A stretch of 64,000 bases of DNA, taken from Axinella damicornis (lineage: Eukaryota; Porifera; Demospongiae; Axinellida; Axinellidae). The notes below the pieces were generated by a model. It did not search any database and was not told the DNA's origin. It saw only the letters and a list, made by a program, of their open reading frames with translations. The translations under genes and the position numbers were made by a program. The stretch lies in NCBI GenBank assembly GCA_963931865.1, contig OZ007518.1:8112361-8176360 (forward strand), written 5' to 3'. Below, in pieces: positions 63,424 through 64,000 of the stretch; the first letter of the stretch is position 1, and each line of letters starts with the position of its first letter.

Positions 63424-64000
63424 TTACTGCACGTACAGTTCAACTAGCTCTACTGGATTATCTTCTTCATTGGTATGCTGATTACCACAGATCCTCACTT
63501 CAAGATCGTCAGTTGTGGCTCGTGGCAGCTGCCTGCAGAACCATGGAGGGTTGTTGAACTGACAGCAGGTGCTTGTTGACGGACACCCCTCCCCATCCCA
63601 GAGGGGGTCACCAGCATAAAATGTAGTTGTGCTTGTTCCAGGCCCAAGGTTAGCTGTTTCACAAAAGTAGTTATTTCCTACCCATGGGGGGGTTGTGTAT
63701 GGCCAGGTGTAGCCAGTGTTGGTGCAGGGGCAGAGGTCATAAATTCTACCAACTGGTCCACCCAGTACATTGAGGATTGCGCTTGCAAAGGTCCAAATAT
63801 GTGTCCTTGAAACTTGCCCGTGGGTAATTGATACACCATCAACATAGGCACCATCGATACTATCTCCAGTTTGATCAACGTATGGTGCAAAGGCATCAGT
63901 TTGGCCTTTCTGGTATGCCACCACTCTACCACACACACGATTGTAAGTAATGCCACGTGTGCTGAAGTACTCTGAGCTACAGCCACCACCGGTAAGGCCA
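63424..64000 (-). CDS. 3' end of a secreted cysteine-rich protein gene (partial, runs off the window)
   Basis: The minus-strand frame is open from the window edge to TGA at 63424-63426. It reads GGGCSSEYFSTRGITYNRVC, then GVSITHG...RTHIWTFA, CPC, a PPWVGNNYFCE segment, DPLWDGEGC, SSTCC-like cysteines, PPWFCRQLPRATTDDLEVRI and a final VELVELYVQ. I have seen this cysteine/tryptophan pattern ending in IELYVQ in predicted extracellular proteins of sponges and cnidarians, but I know no name for it. The many paired cysteines suggest secretion. The N-terminus is outside the window. Confidence 0.8.
   Translation of the reverse strand, partial: GLTGGGCSSEYFSTRGITYNRVCGRVVAYQKGQTDAFAPYVDQTGDSIDGAYVDGVSITHGQVSRTHIWTFASAILNVLGGPVGRIYDLCPCTNTGYTWPYTTPPWVGNNYFCETANLGPGTSTTTFYAGDPLWDGEGCPSTSTCCQFNNPPWFCRQLPRATTDDLEVRICGNQHTNEEDNPVELVELYVQ

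Overview
The window reads as nuclear DNA of an early-branching animal, most likely a sponge. The reasons are intron-rich genes with canonical GT-AG splice sites, an animal-type PNKP, Ty3/Gypsy and LINE retroelements, many short palindromic transposon derivatives, and a cysteine-rich extracellular domain at the right edge of a kind I associate with sponges and cnidarians. The phylum is an inference from gene content and repeat style. I saw no RNA gene that I could support.

Layout. (1) 129-7712, plus strand: polynucleotide kinase 3'-phosphatase (FHA, HAD phosphatase, P-loop kinase). A full-length Ty3/Gypsy element (141-4612) with two identical 103-bp LTRs and a 5-bp target duplication sits directly after the fourth codon. 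(2) 7713-9890: intergenic, mostly a 1.13-kb nested palindrome (8659-9792) that ends about 100 bp before the next start codon. (3) 9891-34581, plus strand: one very large gene that I reconstructed exon by exon with matching splice phases, about 4,430 codons. It encodes a helical ARM/HEAT-like N-terminus, an exon with a TPR-like segment and a CxxC...SHIIPK...CxxC (HNH-like) zinc domain, and then nine further single-exon modules. The modules are joined at identical phase-2 junctions that each split an arginine codon. Each module pairs a treble-clef-like zinc finger (CWYC...C..C...FCS..C) with a repeated domain I do not recognise. Intron 1 holds decayed direct and inverted copies of the promoter palindrome and exon 1. 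(4) 34582-41198: intergenic, with a broken LINE-type retrotransposon (about 35740-38520) and small palindromic elements. (5) 41199-61367, plus strand: a multi-exon large GTPase of dynamin-like type with G1 GAQNCGKST, G3 DNPGFGE and G4 TRAD, then a long helical C-terminal part. Its introns hold many small DNA-transposon derivatives and a 1.6-kb minisatellite (about 55970-57640). (6) 61368-63423: intergenic, little visible. (7) 63424-64000, minus strand: the 3' end of a secreted-type cysteine-rich protein gene that continues beyond the window.

The candidate undescribed system is the 9891-34581 gene: a tandem-exon array of an unnamed zinc-finger-plus-beta module fused to an HNH-like domain and an alpha-solenoid. 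The genes do not form an operon-like unit. PNKP is a DNA-repair housekeeping gene, and the other two large plus-strand genes look like lineage-specific cytoplasmic proteins. No function is claimed for the modular protein beyond its architecture.
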